The notes: a model not told the origin generated them from the sequence alone. DNA of 64,000 nucleotides from Longispora fulva (GCF_015751905.1 NZ_JADOUF010000001.1:7750001-7814000), one strand, 5' to 3'. Shown: positions 17,519 to 27,002, numbered from the stretch's first letter. Made by a program: numbers and translations.

Positions 17519-20500
17519 GTGCATCTCAAGAGCCTCACGGTCAAGGGCTTCAAGTCCTTCGCCAACGCCACGACGCTCCGCCTGGAGCCCGGCATCACCT
17601 GTGTGGTGGGCCCGAACGGCTCAGGCAAATCCAACGTCGTCGATGCCATCGCCTGGGTTCTGGGTGAACAGGGCGCGAAATCCCTGCGCGGCGGCAAGAT
17701 GGAGGACGTCATCTTCGCCGGCACGACCGGCCGTGCCGCCCTCGGCCGCGCCGAGGTGACCCTGACGATCGACAACACCGACGGTGCGCTGCCCATCGAC
17801 TACACCGAGGTGTCGATCACCCGCCGGCTGTTCCGGACGGGCGAGAGCGAGTACGAGATCAACGGCGACTCCTGCCGTCTCCTCGACATCCAGGAACTGC
17901 TCAGTGACTCCGGCATCGGCCGTGAGCTGCACGTCATCGTCGGCCAGGGCCAGCTCGACACCGTGCTGCACGCCAACCCCGAGCACCGCCGCGCCTTCAT
18001 CGAGGAGGCCGCCGGTGTCCTCAAGCACCGCAAGCGCAAGGAGAAGGCGCTCCGCAAGCTCGACGCCATGCTCGCGAACCTGACCCGGATCGGTGACCTC
18101 GCCACCGAGCTGCGCCGCCAGCTCAAGCCGCTCGGCAAGCAGGCGGAGATCGCCCGCCGGGCCGCCGGTATCCAGGCCGACCTGCGCGACTCCCGGCTCC
18201 GGCTGCTCGCCGACGACCTGGCCACCCTGCGCGGCACCCTGCACCGGGAGGTCGCTGACGAGACCGCGCTGCGGGAGCGCCGCGAGGTCGTCGAGGCATC
18301 GTACGCGGAGTCCTCCGCCGAGCTGGCCGAGCTGGAGAACGCCCTGGCCGCCGACGCGCCGGCGCTCGCCAGGGCCCAGGAGACGTGGTACAGGTTGTCG
18401 GCGCTCCAGGAGCGGCTGCGCTCGACGGCCCAGCTCGCCGCCGAGAAGCTGCGCTACCTGTCCACCGAGCCGGCCGACGAGCGCGCCGGCCGGGACCCGG
18501 AGCAGCTGGAGGCCGAGGCCCAGAAGATCCGCGAGCAGGAGAACGGCCTCCGCGAAGCCCTCGAGGAGGACGAGGAACGGCTCAAGGAGTCCGTCTTCGC
18601 CCGCCAGGAGCTGGAGGTCCGGCTCCGCGAGGCCGAGCGCGCCCTGGTGACAGCGGCCAAGGCCGTCGCGGACCGCCGTGAGGGGCTCGCCAAGCTGTCC
18701 GGCCAGGTCGGCGCGGTCCGCAGCCGGGTCGCGGCGGCGGCCGAGGAGCTGACCCGGCTCAGCACGGCCCTGAACGAGGCCAGGACCCGGGCCGAGGACG
18801 CCGCCGTCGCCCTCGCCGAGGCCCAGGGCGAGGGCGAGGCCGTGGACGAGGGCGGCGCGGACCTCGACGTGCGGCACGCCGACGCCAAGCAGGCGGCGGA
18901 CCTGGTCACCGCACGGATCAAGGAACTCACCGACGCCGAGCGGGCCGCCGAGCGGGAGGTCTCCGGCTGGAAGGCGCGCGCGGAGGCCCTGGAGCTGGGC
19001 CTACGCCGCAAGGACGCGGCCGGGGCGCTGCTCGCCGCGGCCGGGCGGTCGCCGGGGGTGCTCGGCAGCGTCGCTTCCCTGCTGACTGTGGACTCCGGCT
19101 ACGAGGCCGCGTTGGCCGCGGCCCTCGGTGGGCTGGCCGACGCGGTGGCCGTGGACTCGGTGGACGCGGCGACGGCCGCGATCACGATGCTCAAGGCCGA
19201 CGACGCGGGGCGGGCCTCGCTGCTGGTCGCGGCCGGTGGCCGGCTGCCGGGAGCCGCTGGCGACGGCGGCCGAGCCGGAGACGGCGTCGTTGCGGCCGCC
19301 GGAGCCGCCGGAGCCGCCGGTAGCGGTGGGCAGGTGGCCGGCGTCGCCGGTGGCCGCCCAGCCCTGCCGTCCGGTGCGCGCTGGGCTCTCGACGTCGTGC
19401 GGGCCCCCGGGAACCTCGCGGACTCCGTGGCCGCCGTGCTGCGGGGATTCGTCTTCGTCCCCGACCTGGCCGCGGCCCGCGCGCTGCTCGCCGACCACCC
19501 CGGCCTGACGGCCGTCACCACCGACGGCGACGTCCTCGCCGCCGGGCAAGCCGCCGGCGGTTCCGCGAAGGCCCCGAGCCTGCTCGAGGTCCAGGCCGCC
19601 GTGGACGAGGCCAAGCTGCGCAAGGCCGAGTTCGAGGAGCGGGCCGGTGAGCTGGCCGACCAGCTGGAGATCGCCCGCGAGGAGCTGGCCGTCCGGCGCG
19701 AGGCCGTCACCGCCGTGGCCAATCTGCGCCGCGAGGCCGACGCGCAGCGCAACGCCGTCCAGCGCCGGCTCGCCGAGCTGGGGGCCGCGGCGCGCAGTGC
19801 GCAGAGCGAGGTGGACCGGTACAAGGCGTCGTGGGAGAAGGCCGAGGCGGCCCGCGAGCGGGACCTGGCCGGGCTCGCCGAGCTGGAGGAGCGGCTCCAG
19901 GCCGCCGAGGACCTGCCGGTCGACGAGGATCCGTCCACCGAGGAGCGCGACTACCTGGCCTCGGCGGCGCAGGCCGCACGTCAGGGCGAGATGGAGGTCC
20001 GGCTCGCTGTCCGGACCGCCGAGGAGCGGGTGCTGGCCCTGTCCGGCCGGGCTGAGGGGCTGGCCCGGCAGGCCCGGCAGGAGCGGGCCGCGCGGGAGAA
20101 GGCCGCCGAGCGGCGGGCGGCCAGGGAGCGCGCGGCCCGGGTCGCGCACGCGGTGTCCCTCGGCGCGGGGATCGCCCTGGACCGGATCAGTGGTTCGCTG
20201 AGCGTGGCCACGGCGGAGCGCGAGGAGGCCAGCACGGCCAAGGCGCAGCGGGAGCAGGCACTGGTCGGGGTACGGGCCCGGGTCCGGGAGTTGTCCGGCG
20301 AACTGGAGCGGCTGACCAGCCAGGTGCACCGCGACGAAGTGGCGCGCGCCGAGCAGCGGCTGCGGATCGAGCAGCTGGAGGCCAAGGCCGTCGAGGACTA
20401 CAGCATCGAACCCACGGTGCTCCTGGACGAGTACGGGCCGCAGGCGCTGATCCCGGTCGAGGACGGCGACCCGGTGCGCTTCGAGCGGGCCGTGCAGGAG

Positions 20501-21133
20501 AAGCGGGCCGCCCGGGGCGAGCGGGAGTTGGCGCTGCTCGGCAAGGTCAACCCGCTGGCGCTGGAGGAGTTCGCGGCGCTGGAGGAGCGGTACAAGTTCC
20601 TCTCGGATCAGCTGGAGGACCTCAAGGCGACCCGGCGGGACCTGTTGACCGTGGTCAAGGAGGTCGACGACCGGATCCTGGAGGTGTTCCGCGACGCGTA
20701 CGAGGACACGGCCCGGGAGTTCCAGATCGTGTTCCAGACCCTGTTCCCGGGCGGTGAGGGCCGCCTCGTCCTGACCGACCCGGACAACCTGCTGCTCACG
20801 GGCGTGGAGGTCGAGGCCCGGCCGCCCGGCAAGAAGGTCAAGCGGCTCTCGCTGCTGTCCGGTGGCGAGCGGTCGCTGACGGCCGTGGCCCTGTTGTGCG
20901 CGATCTTCCGCGCCCGGCCCAGCCCGTTCTACATCATGGACGAGGTCGAGGCAGCCCTGGACGACGTGAACCTGGGCCGGCTGCTCGACGTGATGAAGCT
21001 GCTGCAGGACAACAGCCAGCTCATCGTCATCACGCACCAGAAGCGGACAATGGAGATCGCCGACGCGTTGTACGGCGTCACCATGCGCGGCGGCGTCTCG
21101 CAGGTGATCAGCCAGAAGCTCAAGGAAGCGTGA
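17519..21133 (+). CDS. smc: Chromosome segregation ATPase SMC
   Basis: SMC is the ATPase arm of the bacterial condensin that compacts and separates chromosomes with ScpA/ScpB. The 1204-residue protein has Walker A GPNGSGKS (residues 31-38), long coiled coils, a hinge domain in the middle (about 490-680), and the C-terminal signature LSGGERSLTAVALL with Walker B FYIMDEVEAALDD. The hinge region has an unusual Gly/Ala-rich, low-complexity insertion around residues 575-620. The position after rnc-mutM matches other actinobacteria, although here galE and a glycosyltransferase intervene. Confidence 0.96.
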   Translation: MHLKSLTVKGFKSFANATTLRLEPGITCVVGPNGSGKSNVVDAIAWVLGEQGAKSLRGGKMEDVIFAGTTGRAALGRAEVTLTIDNTDGALPIDYTEVSITRRLFRTGESEYEINGDSCRLLDIQELLSDSGIGRELHVIVGQGQLDTVLHANPEHRRAFIEEAAGVLKHRKRKEKALRKLDAMLANLTRIGDLATELRRQLKPLGKQAEIARRAAGIQADLRDSRLRLLADDLATLRGTLHREVADETALRERREVVEASYAESSAELAELENALAADAPALARAQETWYRLSALQERLRSTAQLAAEKLRYLSTEPADERAGRDPEQLEAEAQKIREQENGLREALEEDEERLKESVFARQELEVRLREAERALVTAAKAVADRREGLAKLSGQVGAVRSRVAAAAEELTRLSTALNEARTRAEDAAVALAEAQGEGEAVDEGGADLDVRHADAKQAADLVTARIKELTDAERAAEREVSGWKARAEALELGLRRKDAAGALLAAAGRSPGVLGSVASLLTVDSGYEAALAAALGGLADAVAVDSVDAATAAITMLKADDAGRASLLVAAGGRLPGAAGDGGRAGDGVVAAAGAAGAAGSGGQVAGVAGGRPALPSGARWALDVVRAPGNLADSVAAVLRGFVFVPDLAAARALLADHPGLTAVTTDGDVLAAGQAAGGSAKAPSLLEVQAAVDEAKLRKAEFEERAGELADQLEIAREELAVRREAVTAVANLRREADAQRNAVQRRLAELGAAARSAQSEVDRYKASWEKAEAARERDLAGLAELEERLQAAEDLPVDEDPSTEERDYLASAAQAARQGEMEVRLAVRTAEERVLALSGRAEGLARQARQERAAREKAAERRAARERAARVAHAVSLGAGIALDRISGSLSVATAEREEASTAKAQREQALVGVRARVRELSGELERLTSQVHRDEVARAEQRLRIEQLEAKAVEDYSIEPTVLLDEYGPQALIPVEDGDPVRFERAVQEKRAARGERELALLGKVNPLALEEFAALEERYKFLSDQLEDLKATRRDLLTVVKEVDDRILEVFRDAYEDTAREFQIVFQTLFPGGEGRLVLTDPDNLLLTGVEVEARPPGKKVKRLSLLSGGERSLTAVALLCAIFRARPSPFYIMDEVEAALDDVNLGRLLDVMKLLQDNSQLIVITHQKRTMEIADALYGVTMRGGVSQVISQKLKEA

Positions 21134-21176
21134 GCGGTCACAGCGGCCTTTGATCCACGAACTAGGAGACACAGTC

Positions 21177-21833
21177 GTGAGAGACACCTGCAAAGCCCTG
21201 CTGATCGATCTCGACGGAGTGCTGCGGTACTTCTCGATCGAGCGGCTGGCGGCGGTCGAGGAGCGGCACGGGCTGCGCGCCGGGGCGCTGCCGGAGATCG
21301 CGTTCCACCACAGCCTGCTCAACCCGGTGGTGGAGGGCGAGATCAGCCACGCGGAGTGGGAGCTGCTCACCGCCGAGGCGCTGCACACGCTGGCGTGGCC
21401 GACCCCGGAGAACGGGCCGGACGACCGGATGGCCCGGGCCCGGGCGGCGGTGGCCGACTGGCAGTCCGACCACGGCGAGGTCGACAAGGTGGTGCTGGAG
21501 TTCGTCCGGGAGGTGCGGGCCGCCGGGCTGCCGGTCGCGTTGTGCACCAACGCGACGGACCGGCTCGACGCCGACCTGGCGGAGCTGGGCCTGGCCGGGC
21601 AGTTCGACCACGTGGTCAACTCGTCGGTGCTGAAGCTGCGCAAGCCCGACAAGGCGTACTTCGTCGAGGCGTCGGCGACGGTGGGCGTGCCCCCGAAGCT
21701 GTGTCTTTTCGTCGATGACAGCGACCGGATCATCAACGGGGCCCGGGTGGCCGGCATGGCGTCGTTCCGGTTCACCGGCCACTCGGACCTGGACTACCTC
21801 AGGGTCGCGCTCGGCCTGCCCAAGGCCGGCTAG
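21177..21833 (+). CDS. HAD family hydrolase
   Basis: The 218-residue protein has the four HAD motifs: DLDGVL (nucleophile Asp), LCTNATDRL (motif II), KLRKPDKAYF (motif III Lys) and FVDDSDRIINGA (motif IV). It resembles subfamily IA phosphatases; the substrate is unknown. The GTG at 21177 is selected for AGGAGA 7 nt upstream. A TTG at 21150 would add nine residues that do not look conserved. It starts 43 bp after smc on the same strand. Confidence 0.88.
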   Translation: MRDTCKALLIDLDGVLRYFSIERLAAVEERHGLRAGALPEIAFHHSLLNPVVEGEISHAEWELLTAEALHTLAWPTPENGPDDRMARARAAVADWQSDHGEVDKVVLEFVREVRAAGLPVALCTNATDRLDADLAELGLAGQFDHVVNSSVLKLRKPDKAYFVEASATVGVPPKLCLFVDDSDRIINGARVAGMASFRFTGHSDLDYLRVALGLPKAG

Positions 21834-21882
21834 CCCGGACCGACTCGCACGGCCGTGTGAGTCGGCTCTCTATTCCCTGGCT

Positions 21883-21906
21883 ACTGTACCGGCTGGACGG
21901 TACAGT
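21883..21906. promoter_or_regulatory. Perfect 24-bp operator overlapping the tetR promoter
   Basis: ACTGTACCG-N6-CGGTACAGT is an exact 9+9 inverted repeat. Its right arm contains TACAGT, a -10-like hexamer 6 nt before the ATG of the TetR gene. A TetR dimer bound here would block its own leaderless promoter, and through it probably the efflux gene. Confidence 0.8.
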
Positions 21907-21912
21907 CATCCC

Positions 21913-22416
21913 ATGACTCGCGGACGGATCCTGGACGCCGCCGAGGCGCTGCTCGTGGAGCAGGGCACCGGCGCGTTCACGCTGTCCGCCGTCGCCGAGC
22001 GGGCCGGCGTGAGCAAGGGCGGCCTGCTCTACCACTTCAAGACCAAGGAAGCCCTGATCCAGGCGCTGGTCGAGCGGCTCGTCGAGGAGTTCGACCGGTC
22101 GATCGAGTCGCACTTCGACGGCTCCTACGCCCGTGCCTACGTCACCGCGACCTTCGAGGTCGTCGCCGGGGACCCGGCCGTCACCGGGCGGCGCTGGGCC
22201 GTCGTCACGGCCGCCGCCACCGACGCCGGGATGTCCGAGCCGCTCCGGGTCGCGTTCCGCCGCTGGCACACCCACCCCGACACCGGGGACGAGGTGACCA
22301 GCCAGCTGGTCCGGCTCGCCGCCGAGGGGGTGTGGGAGGTCTGCCACATGGCCCCCGGCACGTATGACGCCCAGCGGCTCGCCGAGCTGCGCCAGCGGCT
22401 GCTCGACCTGATCTAG
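21913..22416 (+). CDS. TetR family transcriptional repressor
   Basis: The 167-residue protein has the TetR HTH at residues 2-50 (RILDAAEALLVEQG, then LSAVAERAGVSKGGLLYHFKTK), followed by a helical ligand-binding domain. It sits between its likely operator and an MFS transporter gene on the same strand. It therefore most likely represses itself and the transporter until a ligand binds. The ligand cannot be inferred. Confidence 0.92.
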   Translation: MTRGRILDAAEALLVEQGTGAFTLSAVAERAGVSKGGLLYHFKTKEALIQALVERLVEEFDRSIESHFDGSYARAYVTATFEVVAGDPAVTGRRWAVVTAAATDAGMSEPLRVAFRRWHTHPDTGDEVTSQLVRLAAEGVWEVCHMAPGTYDAQRLAELRQRLLDLI

Positions 22417-22429
22417 ATCCACTTTCTCC

Positions 22430-22455
22430 AGCCGTCACCCGCGTGGGTGACGGCT
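22430..22455. other. Perfect 11-bp hairpin between tetR and the MFS gene
   Basis: AGCCGTCACCC-GCGT-GGGTGACGGCT is an exact inverted repeat with no T-run. It could be a weak terminator or attenuator between repressor and transporter, or a second operator. Confidence 0.6.
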
Positions 22456-22479
22456 GCTACCCGTGCAGGGAGGTACACG

Positions 22480-23655
22480 ATGATCAACCGCGCCCGTTGG
22501 GGCACCACACTGACGTTCGCACTGGCAGGTCTCCTGATGGGGGTGTGGGTCACGCGTATCCCCGCGCTGGCCGCCACGTTCCACCTCGACGCCGGCCAGG
22601 TCGGCCTCGCCGTGCTCGCCTGGGGCGTCGGCGCCCTGGTCGCGATGCAGTCGATGCGCGCCGTGATGCTGCGGTTCGGCAGCCACGCCGTGCTGCGGGT
22701 CGCCACCCCGCTGACCGCGTTGTCGCTGGTCCTGGTCGCGGCGGCCCCCAACTATCCCGGCCTGCTCGCGGCCGTCGTTGTCTACGGCATGGTCTTCGGG
22801 ATGATGGACATCGGGATGAACTCCCAGGCCGTCACGGTCGAGCAGGCCCACGGCGGCTCCATCATGAACGGCATGCACGCCGGCTGGAGCGTCGGCGCGC
22901 TCACCGGCGGCCTGGCCGGGGCCGGCACCGCCGCGCTCGGCCTGACCTTCGGCCAGGCGCTGGTGGCCGCCGCCGCCGTCGGGGTGCCCGCGGCCCTCGC
23001 GCTCGGCTTCACGTACCTGCCCGACGCGCGGGGCGCCCGGGTGGCCGGTGGCGCGCCGCGGCGGAAGCTGCCGCGCACCGTGTACCTGATCGGGGCGCTG
23101 GCGTTCGCCGCGTTCCTGGTCGAGGGGTCGATCGCGGACTGGTCGGGGCTGTACCTGTCCGGGGACCTCGGGTCGACCGAGGCGGTCGCGGCGCTCGGCT
23201 ACCCGCTGTTCGAGTTCTCCATGATCATCGGTCGGCTGTTCGGGGACCGGCTGCGGAACCGGTTCGGGACCCGGAACATGCTCGTCGGGTCCGGGGCGGC
23301 CACCGCGCTCGTGCTCGTCGGGCTGATTCTCGCCCCCGGCCCGTTCGGCGGCCTGACCGCGTTGTTCGTGGTCGGGTTCGCGATCTGCACCGTCATCCCG
23401 ATCACGATGTCGATGGCCGGGACCGTGGGCGGGGCGCAGTCCGGCGCCTCCGTGGCGCAGGTCGGGGCGATGGGGTACACCGGGTTGCTGCTCGGGCCCG
23501 TCGTCCTCGGGTTCGCGGCCGACCACTCGAGCCTGCGGACGGCGTTGTGGATCGTGGTGGGGGTGTCGGTGGCCATCGCGGTGGGATCGCGGCTGACCCG
23601 GCCCGGGACGGTGCTGCCGGTGGCCGTGGAGGAGCGGGAGCTCGTCAACGCCTGA
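22480..23655 (+). CDS. MFS transporter
   Basis: The 391-residue protein has 12 predicted membrane helices. It belongs to the MFS group with GLLMGVWVTRIPALA at the N-terminus and FGMMDIGMNSQAV in the fourth helix region, related to the YbjJ-type and fucose-permease-like carriers. The substrate is not readable. GGGAGG lies 7 nt before the ATG. With the upstream tetR it forms a likely ligand-induced export unit. A 24-bp hairpin follows its stop. Confidence 0.9.
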   Translation: MINRARWGTTLTFALAGLLMGVWVTRIPALAATFHLDAGQVGLAVLAWGVGALVAMQSMRAVMLRFGSHAVLRVATPLTALSLVLVAAAPNYPGLLAAVVVYGMVFGMMDIGMNSQAVTVEQAHGGSIMNGMHAGWSVGALTGGLAGAGTAALGLTFGQALVAAAAVGVPAALALGFTYLPDARGARVAGGAPRRKLPRTVYLIGALAFAAFLVEGSIADWSGLYLSGDLGSTEAVAALGYPLFEFSMIIGRLFGDRLRNRFGTRNMLVGSGAATALVLVGLILAPGPFGGLTALFVVGFAICTVIPITMSMAGTVGGAQSGASVAQVGAMGYTGLLLGPVVLGFAADHSSLRTALWIVVGVSVAIAVGSRLTRPGTVLPVAVEERELVNA

Positions 23656-23738
23656 AAGACCCTATGAGGGTTACGGAGGTTCCTGGGCCTGGGGGCGGCG
23701 GCACATCCTGCCGGGGGCCGGGGGTGATCCGTGAGGTC

Positions 23739-23789
23739 GGGTGGCCTTGGCGGGCGGGGCGCGGAGCGCCCCGCCCGCCAAGGCCACCC
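23739..23789. terminator. Very strong bidirectional hairpin between convergent genes
   Basis: A perfect 24-bp inverted repeat, 23739-23762 with 23766-23789, and a GGA loop. It lies between the MFS gene (+) and the YhhN gene (-), 4 bp from the latter's stop. There is no T-run on either side. It probably stops transcription in both directions. Confidence 0.85.
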
Positions 23790-23793
23790 GCGA

Positions 23794-24558
23794 TCAGTCC
23801 CGCACGACCCCGTCCTGCTGCCGGGCCAGCTCCGTCAACCCCAGCGCCAGCATCGCCTGTGCCGCCGTGTACGTCACCATCACCCCGGCGTCCAGCACCG
23901 TGTCGGCCCGGCCACCCGCGCCACCCGCCTGCCGGTACCGCCGCAGCCCGACCAGGAAGTCCGACACCACGAACAGCGCGCCACCGGTCGCGGCCCGGGT
24001 CGCCGCGGCGTCCCAGCGCGGATCCTCGCCCCGCCGTCCGCGCAGGTCAAGCGTGCTGACGGCCACGGCGGTGAGCAGCCCCGCGTACCCGAAGCCGGCC
24101 ACGGCCTCGCCCCACCCGGTGCGTTTCGCGACCCCCGGCAACACGGCGGCGAAGCCGGCGAGCGCGAGCGCGTACGGCGCGGCGAGCCACGGCCGGTACC
24201 GCAGCATGCCCGGCCGGTCGCCCAGGCCGTTGACGGCGGCCAGGTAGTTGACGTGCGCCCCGGCGAACGCCCCGGCCCCGGACAGGAACGCCAGCCGGCT
24301 CTTCCCGAGCAGGGCGGTGTCCCCGGCCGCCGACAGGGTCAGCGCCGTGGCCACCCGCCGCTGGACGGGCCCCGGGTCGGGGGCGGCGACCGCCGCCGCG
24401 AGCACCGGCATCAGGGCCGGCTTGATCAGCCGGCGGGCCTTCGGCTTCCCGGCGAGGATGGCCAGGGTGTCCAGGACCGCCAGGCCGGCGTAACCCACCA
24501 GATTCCCCCGGGGGGTTACTTTGTTCACAAAGCCGGCGAGCGGCGAACGTCCCAACAT
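23794..24558 (-). CDS. YhhN/TMEM86 family membrane protein (lysoplasmalogenase-like)
   Basis: The 254-residue, multi-helix membrane protein has the family segments KPALMPVLAAAVA, LSAAGDTALLG and GAGAFAGAHVNYL. Animal TMEM86 members hydrolyse lysoplasmalogens; bacterial substrates are uncertain. The ATG at 24558 is preferred because CAGGAT lies 6 nt upstream and the longer reading from 24627 would begin inside the ftsY promoter. It is divergent from ftsY. Confidence 0.82.
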   Translation of the reverse strand: MLGRSPLAGFVNKVTPRGNLVGYAGLAVLDTLAILAGKPKARRLIKPALMPVLAAAVAAPDPGPVQRRVATALTLSAAGDTALLGKSRLAFLSGAGAFAGAHVNYLAAVNGLGDRPGMLRYRPWLAAPYALALAGFAAVLPGVAKRTGWGEAVAGFGYAGLLTAVAVSTLDLRGRRGEDPRWDAAATRAATGGALFVVSDFLVGLRRYRQAGGAGGRADTVLDAGVMVTYTAAQAMLALGLTELARQQDGVVRD

Positions 24559-24564
24559 GTGACC

Positions 24565-24618
24565 ATCCTGCCCCAGCCCAGAGGAGCCCTCGGCTACCGG
24601 GCGGGCATCTGTCAGGAT
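24565..24618. promoter_or_regulatory. Divergent -10-like elements for the YhhN gene and ftsY
   Basis: CAGGAT occurs twice: on the minus strand at 24570-24565, 6 nt before the YhhN-gene ATG, and on the plus strand at 24613-24618, 7 nt before the ftsY ATG. Both would give leaderless mRNAs from a 67-bp shared region. Confidence 0.4.
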
Positions 24619-24625
24619 CTTCCCC

Positions 24626-25759
24626 ATGGACTTGTGGGTTTACGCCGTCATTCTCGGGGTCGTGCTGCTGCTGGGCGGCGCGGGACTGGTCGTCGCCCGG
24701 CGCTCGGGGCGGGCCGTCGAGGCGCCGCCCGTACGGCCGCGGATCGCGCCGGAGGAGCCGGCGGAGACCGGGTCGGTCCCCACTCGTACCCCCGAGATCG
24801 GCGAAGCCGCTCCCGCGCCGGTGACGGTCGAACGGCCCGAGCCCACGGCGGGTCGGCTCGTCCGGCTCCGGGCCCGGCTCGCCCGCTCGCAGAGCACACT
24901 CGGTCGCGGGCTGCTGGCCCTGCTGGCCAGCGACAAGCTCGACGACGACGTCTGGGACGAGATCGAGGAGACCCTGATCACGGCCGACGTGGGGGTCGAG
25001 GCGACCGGGGTGATCGTCGCCCGGCTCCGCGAGCGCACCCGGGTGCTGGGCACGCGCACCGCCGCCGAGCTGCGCGGACTCCTCGCCGAGGAGCTGACCG
25101 CCGCCCTCGACCCGGACCTGGACCGTTCGCTGAAGAGTGCCCACGACGGCCGGCCGGCCGTGATCCTCGTCGTCGGCGTCAACGGGGCCGGCAAGACCAC
25201 GACCTGCGGAAAGATCTCCCGGGTCCTGATCGCCGATGGCCGCACCGTCCTTCTCGGCGCCGCCGACACGTTCCGGGCCGCCGCCACCGAGCAGCTGGCC
25301 ACCTGGGCCGGCCGGGTCGGGGCGGAGATCGTCCGCGGGCCCGAGGGTGGCGACCCGGCGAGCGTGGCCTTCGACGCCGTGAAGCGGGGCATCGACACCG
25401 GCGTGGACACGGTCCTGATCGACACCGCCGGCCGGCTCCAGAACAAGGTCGGCCTCATGGACGAGTTGGGCAAGGTCAAGCGGGTGATCGAGAAGCACGG
25501 GCCCGTGGACGAGACCCTTCTCGTGCTCGACGCGACGACCGGTCAGAATGGGTTGGCACAGGCGCGGGTGTTCACCGAGGCGGTGGACGTCACGGGTGTC
25601 GTGCTGACGAAGCTCGACGGTACGGCCAAGGGAGGCATCGTGATCGCTGTCCAGCGCCAGCTCGGCATCCCGGTGAAGCTCGTCGGCCTGGGCGAGGGCC
25701 CGGACGACCTGGCGCCGTTCGAGCCGGCCGCCTTCGTGGACGCTCTGCTGGGGGACTGA
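24626..25759 (+). CDS. ftsY: Signal recognition particle receptor FtsY
   Basis: FtsY docks SRP-bound ribosomes at the membrane. The 377-residue protein starts with a membrane segment ([17 protein letters not shown]), as in other actinobacteria, then an acidic/Pro linker. The NG domain follows: GVNGAGKTTT (G1, about residue 186), DTFRAAATEQL, DTAGRLQN (G3) and TKLDGTAKGG (G4). Its GTPase partner Ffh is encoded at 32945. Confidence 0.97.
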   Translation: MDLWVYAVILGVVLLLGGAGLVVARRSGRAVEAPPVRPRIAPEEPAETGSVPTRTPEIGEAAPAPVTVERPEPTAGRLVRLRARLARSQSTLGRGLLALLASDKLDDDVWDEIEETLITADVGVEATGVIVARLRERTRVLGTRTAAELRGLLAEELTAALDPDLDRSLKSAHDGRPAVILVVGVNGAGKTTTCGKISRVLIADGRTVLLGAADTFRAAATEQLATWAGRVGAEIVRGPEGGDPASVAFDAVKRGIDTGVDTVLIDTAGRLQNKVGLMDELGKVKRVIEKHGPVDETLLVLDATTGQNGLAQARVFTEAVDVTGVVLTKLDGTAKGGIVIAVQRQLGIPVKLVGLGEGPDDLAPFEPAAFVDALLGD

Positions 25760-25761
25760 CG

Positions 25762-26550
25762 TTGACGCAGCAGGAGATTCCGCTCTACGGGGGGAACACG
25801 TCCACGGTCGTCCGGATCGGCGACACCGTGCGCCGCAACACCGGGCCGTGGACCCCTGCTGTGCACGCGTTGCTGCACCATCTCGACCTGGTCGGCTTCA
25901 CCGGGGCGCCCAAGGCGTTCGGCATCGACGAGCAGGGCCGCGAGGTGTTGTCGTTCACCGAGGGCGAGTGCGGGGAGTATCCGCTCAAGGAGCACTGGGT
26001 CACCGACGAGGCGCTGGTGACCGTGGCGACGATGCTGCGGATGTTCCACGACGCGCAGTACGGCTTCCGGCCGCAGCCCGGGGCCGTGTGGCGCTCGTTC
26101 GGCCCGCCGCCGCCGGACACCGAGATCGTCTGCCACCACGACGCCGCCCCGCACAACGTGATCTGGCGGCCCGACGGCACCCTGTCGCTGATCGACTTCG
26201 ACCTGGCCTCGCCGGGCGCGCGGATCTACGACGTGGCGTACGCGGCGTGGACCTGGGTGCCGCTGTTCTCCGACCGCGACTCGGTGACCCTGGGCTGGCG
26301 GCGACCGGACCGGCCCCGGCGGCTGCGGCTGTTCGCCGACGCGTACGGGCTGATCCCCCGTGACCGGCACCGCCTGGTCCGCACCATCCGCAAGCGCATC
26401 GTGGACCATGTGGAGGGTATCCAGCGGATGGCGGGCGCCGGCGACCCGGCGTTCGTGCGGATCGTCCACAAGGGCCACCTCCGCCGCCCCCTGCGGGACC
26501 TGCAGCTGATCGACCACGAGCGCCCGATGCTGGAGTACGCGCTGCGGTAG
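25762..26550 (+). CDS. Phosphotransferase-fold (APH/choline-kinase-like) protein
   Basis: The 262-residue protein has the kinase catalytic loop CHHDAAPHNVIW (HxDxxxxN) and metal motif LIDFD of the aminoglycoside phosphotransferase/choline kinase superfamily. The substrate is unknown and the fold alone is not evidence of drug resistance. TTG at 25762 is the only start close to the ftsY stop, 2 nt away, with a G-rich site upstream. It is probably co-transcribed with ftsY. Confidence 0.8.
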   Translation: MTQQEIPLYGGNTSTVVRIGDTVRRNTGPWTPAVHALLHHLDLVGFTGAPKAFGIDEQGREVLSFTEGECGEYPLKEHWVTDEALVTVATMLRMFHDAQYGFRPQPGAVWRSFGPPPPDTEIVCHHDAAPHNVIWRPDGTLSLIDFDLASPGARIYDVAYAAWTWVPLFSDRDSVTLGWRRPDRPRRLRLFADAYGLIPRDRHRLVRTIRKRIVDHVEGIQRMAGAGDPAFVRIVHKGHLRRPLRDLQLIDHERPMLEYALR

Positions 26551-26669
26551 CGATTCGGTCATATCCCTCTTGGTCGAAGTGGTCCCGTTCTGGGGTTGCG
26601 CGTGTCGAATAGCCTGGGCGGCAGACGGCTGGCGATCCGTTCCAGCCCTGGTTTGCACCTGGGGGTGTG

Positions 26670-27002
26670 ATGAGTCAAGGGCAAGGCATGAACGTCGAGC
26701 ACAGCACTCTGCACAGCGGCGCCACCGATGTTCGCGATGTCCGCACTGAGGTGGACGGATTGCTCGGCAGGCTGAAGGGCGTCGTCGTCGAGGACCTCAG
26801 CGGGGCGTGGAAGGGCAACGCCGCCGGGGCCTTCCAGACCCTCATGCAGCGCTGGGACGACGACGCCAGGAAGCTGCTCACGGCGCTCTCCGACATCGCG
26901 GACCTCCTCGACAAGGCCGGCGCGCAGCACCACGCCAACGAGGAGAGGAACACCCAGATCGTCGACGCGATCCACCAGGCACTGAGCCCGCACCGCGGAT
27001 AG
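26670..27002 (+). CDS. WXG100 family protein (first of a pair)
   Basis: The 110-residue all-helical protein has the WKG turn in SGAWKGNAAGAFQ at its centre, the mark of ESAT-6-like proteins exported by type VII secretion as dimers. An ATG at 26688 would give a shorter form. It is followed 12 nt later by a second WXG100 gene. No EccC ATPase or other ESX component is in the window, so this is an orphan pair. Confidence 0.85.
   Translation: MSQGQGMNVEHSTLHSGATDVRDVRTEVDGLLGRLKGVVVEDLSGAWKGNAAGAFQTLMQRWDDDARKLLTALSDIADLLDKAGAQHHANEERNTQIVDAIHQALSPHRG

Noticed and set aside
25762-26550. Antibiotic (aminoglycoside) resistance gene
   Set aside because: Only the general kinase fold is shared. Its place after ftsY and the lack of aminoglycoside-specific features do not support a resistance role.
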